Made by a program: the position numbers and the translations under genes. A model generated the notes under the pieces. That model was not told the origin of the DNA, did not search any database, and was given only the letters and a program-made list of their open reading frames with translations. 64,000 nucleotides of DNA from Odontocerum albicorne (taxonomy: Eukaryota; Arthropoda; Insecta; Trichoptera; Odontoceridae): contig OX463859.1 in assembly GCA_949825065.1 (NCBI GenBank), positions 14,026,452 to 14,090,451 of the forward strand, read 5' to 3'. Positions 62,050 to 64,000 of this stretch are shown piece after piece; positions within the stretch are counted from its first letter, which is position 1, and every line of letters starts with the position of its first letter.

Positions 62050-63005
62050 TATTAATATTATGATTTTTTTTAAAGACTGCAAAAATAATGAACGAAAAAA
62101 TTTAAAATACACCGATAAAGTCTCACACGATCCACAACAAATTATCTAAACTAGATTATTTTTTGTTGATTAATTATATTATCAAAAAATCTAGGTCCAT
62201 CTTATATGATCGTCCCAATCAAGCATCACTCCATTATGAAAGAAGAAACTTGACCGGGTAGGAAGGGGGCATCACGTTTTTCAGTCCACACTACGCACTT
62301 AGGGAGTCAACATTAAAATAAGGGTTGTTTTTGATTTTTTGTCAAGAGTAAGAAACAGATTAAAATAATTTGAACTCGAGCAAAACACACTCGAAACTCG
62401 AAAAATATATTTAAAAGCAGAGTTGAAATATCAAAGTTGAAAAAATCTTCAAATAGTTATGTGGACGTTGGTTAAAGTGAATTATTTTTTTGGAAAACGT
62501 TCGAAAAGAAATTAGTTGAGAAACATCCCGATGTATAATTTAATATTTTATCACATACGATAGGTTCATCCATTTATTAAAATTTTATATGTTAATTAAA
62601 GGGACTAAAATTATGTTTTATGAATAAAAAAGATAAAAAAATGTAATATTGGTCATACAGGATTTAAAAGGAAATGTAATAAAAAATTTCTTGTGTATTT
62701 CATAGTATTATTTTGTACTCGTATATTTTAAGATAAAAAAAGTTATTTTTTTCTTTCAAATGAACTATACACATTGCTTGTTTAAGTGAATATTCAAACG
62801 AAAAGAAAGAAAAAAATAATAACTATCACAGTTACCTTTATTTATGGTTATAAATATGCATCTGCATGATGAATTTGCCAATTCTGTACGATAATTATGA
62901 CAAACTTATTCACATAGAGGTTTTGATGTGTTTCCATGCATATGGAGGATTTGAAAAATCTGTATCAAAGGTTCCTTCAGAGAGGAGAATATTTTTTTAG
63001 GTAAA
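62050..63005. other. Unassigned AT-rich DNA
   Basis: Nothing recognised. Confidence 0.3.
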
Positions 63006-63009
63006 TTTT

Positions 63010-63490
63010 GTCTTCATCGAATAAACCGATTGAAAGTCCTGTGGCGTGAAATAGTCAATCTTTAAGTGTTAGAAACATGGGTGGTGTGTGCAGTTTTAAG
63101 AAACACTTGGAGATGACGTTTTTTGAGAGGTTTCATCAAAGTACATTATTGTGTATGAACACTACACACATACATTACACGAAACCTGAATGTGTTACTA
63201 TTACATATCGGAAGATCTACAAAAATCTTTTTGCAGTTCGTCTTCCCTATGTAAGTTTTCTGCGGTTTTCTTACCAAATATGTTTTCCTGAACATAAACT
63301 GACGTAAATAAGTACCAAATCTAATTGCCGTAGCCACTACCTTATTATTGTAACATTCAACTTAAAAATATTTATAATGTTATATTTTTAATCAGTTAAT
63401 AAAACTGGGTTCGAGTCTCAAATTGAAGCACCCTCAAAGAGTCCACTCTCTAAACAGCACTATATAAGTAGTCATTTTATTATTTTTATT
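63010..63490 (-). repeat. Dispersed repeat R1, full length
   Basis: Minus strand, in order: 'aataaaatgactacttatat', 'agagagtggactctttgagg', 'tttgagactcgaacccagtt', 'gtggctacggcaattagatt', 'aaacatatttggtaagaaaa', 'gtgtgtagtgttcatacaca', 'aaactgcacacaccacccat' and 'atttcacgccacagga'. About 480 bp gives the best estimate of R1 length. 'gactcgaaccc' near the head is T-arm-like. The short frames over it on both strands are not conserved in other copies. Confidence 0.75.
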
Positions 63491-63494
63491 ATTA

Positions 63495-64000
63495 TATTGT
63501 ATATAGCGAGACTTTGATACGTTACCATGCATAACGAGGCATTAATAAATTTCCATGCGTAAGTTTCAAAGAGTAGGAAGTGAAATTTACACCACCGGAT
63601 AAGTGTTCGTGTTATTATTGCCTGCTACATCTGTTTATTTACGGCCAGTACATAACAAATATCTAAATCAGATCAGGATTTATGTCCTCCTTAAGACATA
63701 AGCTATAAGCACTTTAAGCAGTAAGTAGCTACTTGTAAGCATTAGGCGCCCTAAATAATAAATTGGGGGCAGGCGGAGATATATCGACTAAGCGCACGCA
63801 CTGCTCGTGTTACGCCACTGCTGTATTACCCGGACCGAGAGTGCTTTACTCAGCACATTGCAGAACCTGTTGTCGGTTTACGCGATTTCAATTTATCAAG
63901 AACAGTCAGCTTGATGCAGGCAGCAGCTGCCAATAGTCGCTTAGGGGTTTTCTACCCGGTTTTATAATAGTAACTGGTAGTTAAAGTAAAATACTAAAAG
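63495..64000. other. Unassigned, GC-richer right edge
   Basis: 63750-63965 is clearly less AT-rich than the rest of the window (gcgcacgcactgctcgtgtt, cgccactgctgtattacccg, ggcagcagctgccaatagtc). It has no long frame and no match to repeats seen here. It could be a 5' UTR or promoter of a gene beyond the window, or the edge of another element. Confidence 0.4.

Overview
The window is AT-rich animal DNA, most likely from an insect. The evidence is one exon of an arthropod-type aminergic receptor with canonical GT/AG splice sites, several mariner families, many LINE 3' fragments and tRNA-derived SINEs. I see no bacterial operons, rRNA, functional tRNA, CRISPR array or viral genes. The order of insect cannot be fixed from what I can read. 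A 200-base run of N at 7177-7376 is an assembly gap.

The only convincing host gene is on the minus strand at 27303-27845. It is an exon with the start codon, a glycosylatable N-terminal tail, TM1 and TM2 of a class A amine GPCR, closest by motif memory to insect tyramine receptor 2 (TyrR). It is bounded by an acceptor (27846-27847) and a donor (27301-27302). I found no other exon of it, so at least about 27 kb to the left (downstream) and 36 kb to the right (upstream) would be intron, 5' UTR intron or intergenic DNA.

Almost everything else I can name is mobile DNA. There are three roughly 1.3 kb mariner copies with both ends (3965-5236, 12878-14167, 46357-47646), all with broken transposases. 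There are also mariner/Tc1 fragments (22458-22943, 30545-31540, 55735-55990), two near-identical TTAA-flanked MITEs (30081-30322, 60772-61012), and a hairpin MITE family at 5935, 18535 and 44542.

Several LINE families occur only as 3' ends of their reverse-transcriptase ORFs. Family labels are local to this report: LINE-A (3' end near GTGATGGTATGT), LINE-B ((TGA)n tail), LINE-C (RRIDAFxMWCWRRML-type motif), LINE-D ((GAA)n tail) and LINE-J (jockey/CR1-like, (TAAA)n tail). Two LINE-B copies show the 5'-inverted structure expected from twin priming, each within a target-site duplication. SINE-a and SINE-b share a tRNA-like head but have different bodies; SINE-c has another head. Further dispersed repeats of unknown class are labelled R1 and R5-R9. 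Tandem arrays of 16, 23, 41, 49, 58, about 94, 104, 123 and 204 bp are scattered through the window.

Layout: 1-27 kb is repeats and unassigned AT-rich DNA; 26.7-29.3 kb is the receptor exon with a 58-bp array just past its donor and a LINE tail just before its acceptor; 29-64 kb is repeats again, ending in a GC-richer unexplained stretch. I did not find an undescribed gene system. The most unusual structures are the two twin-primed LINEs, the long foldback structures at 37708-37801 and 57411-57850, and the repeat-crowded splice sites of the receptor exon.
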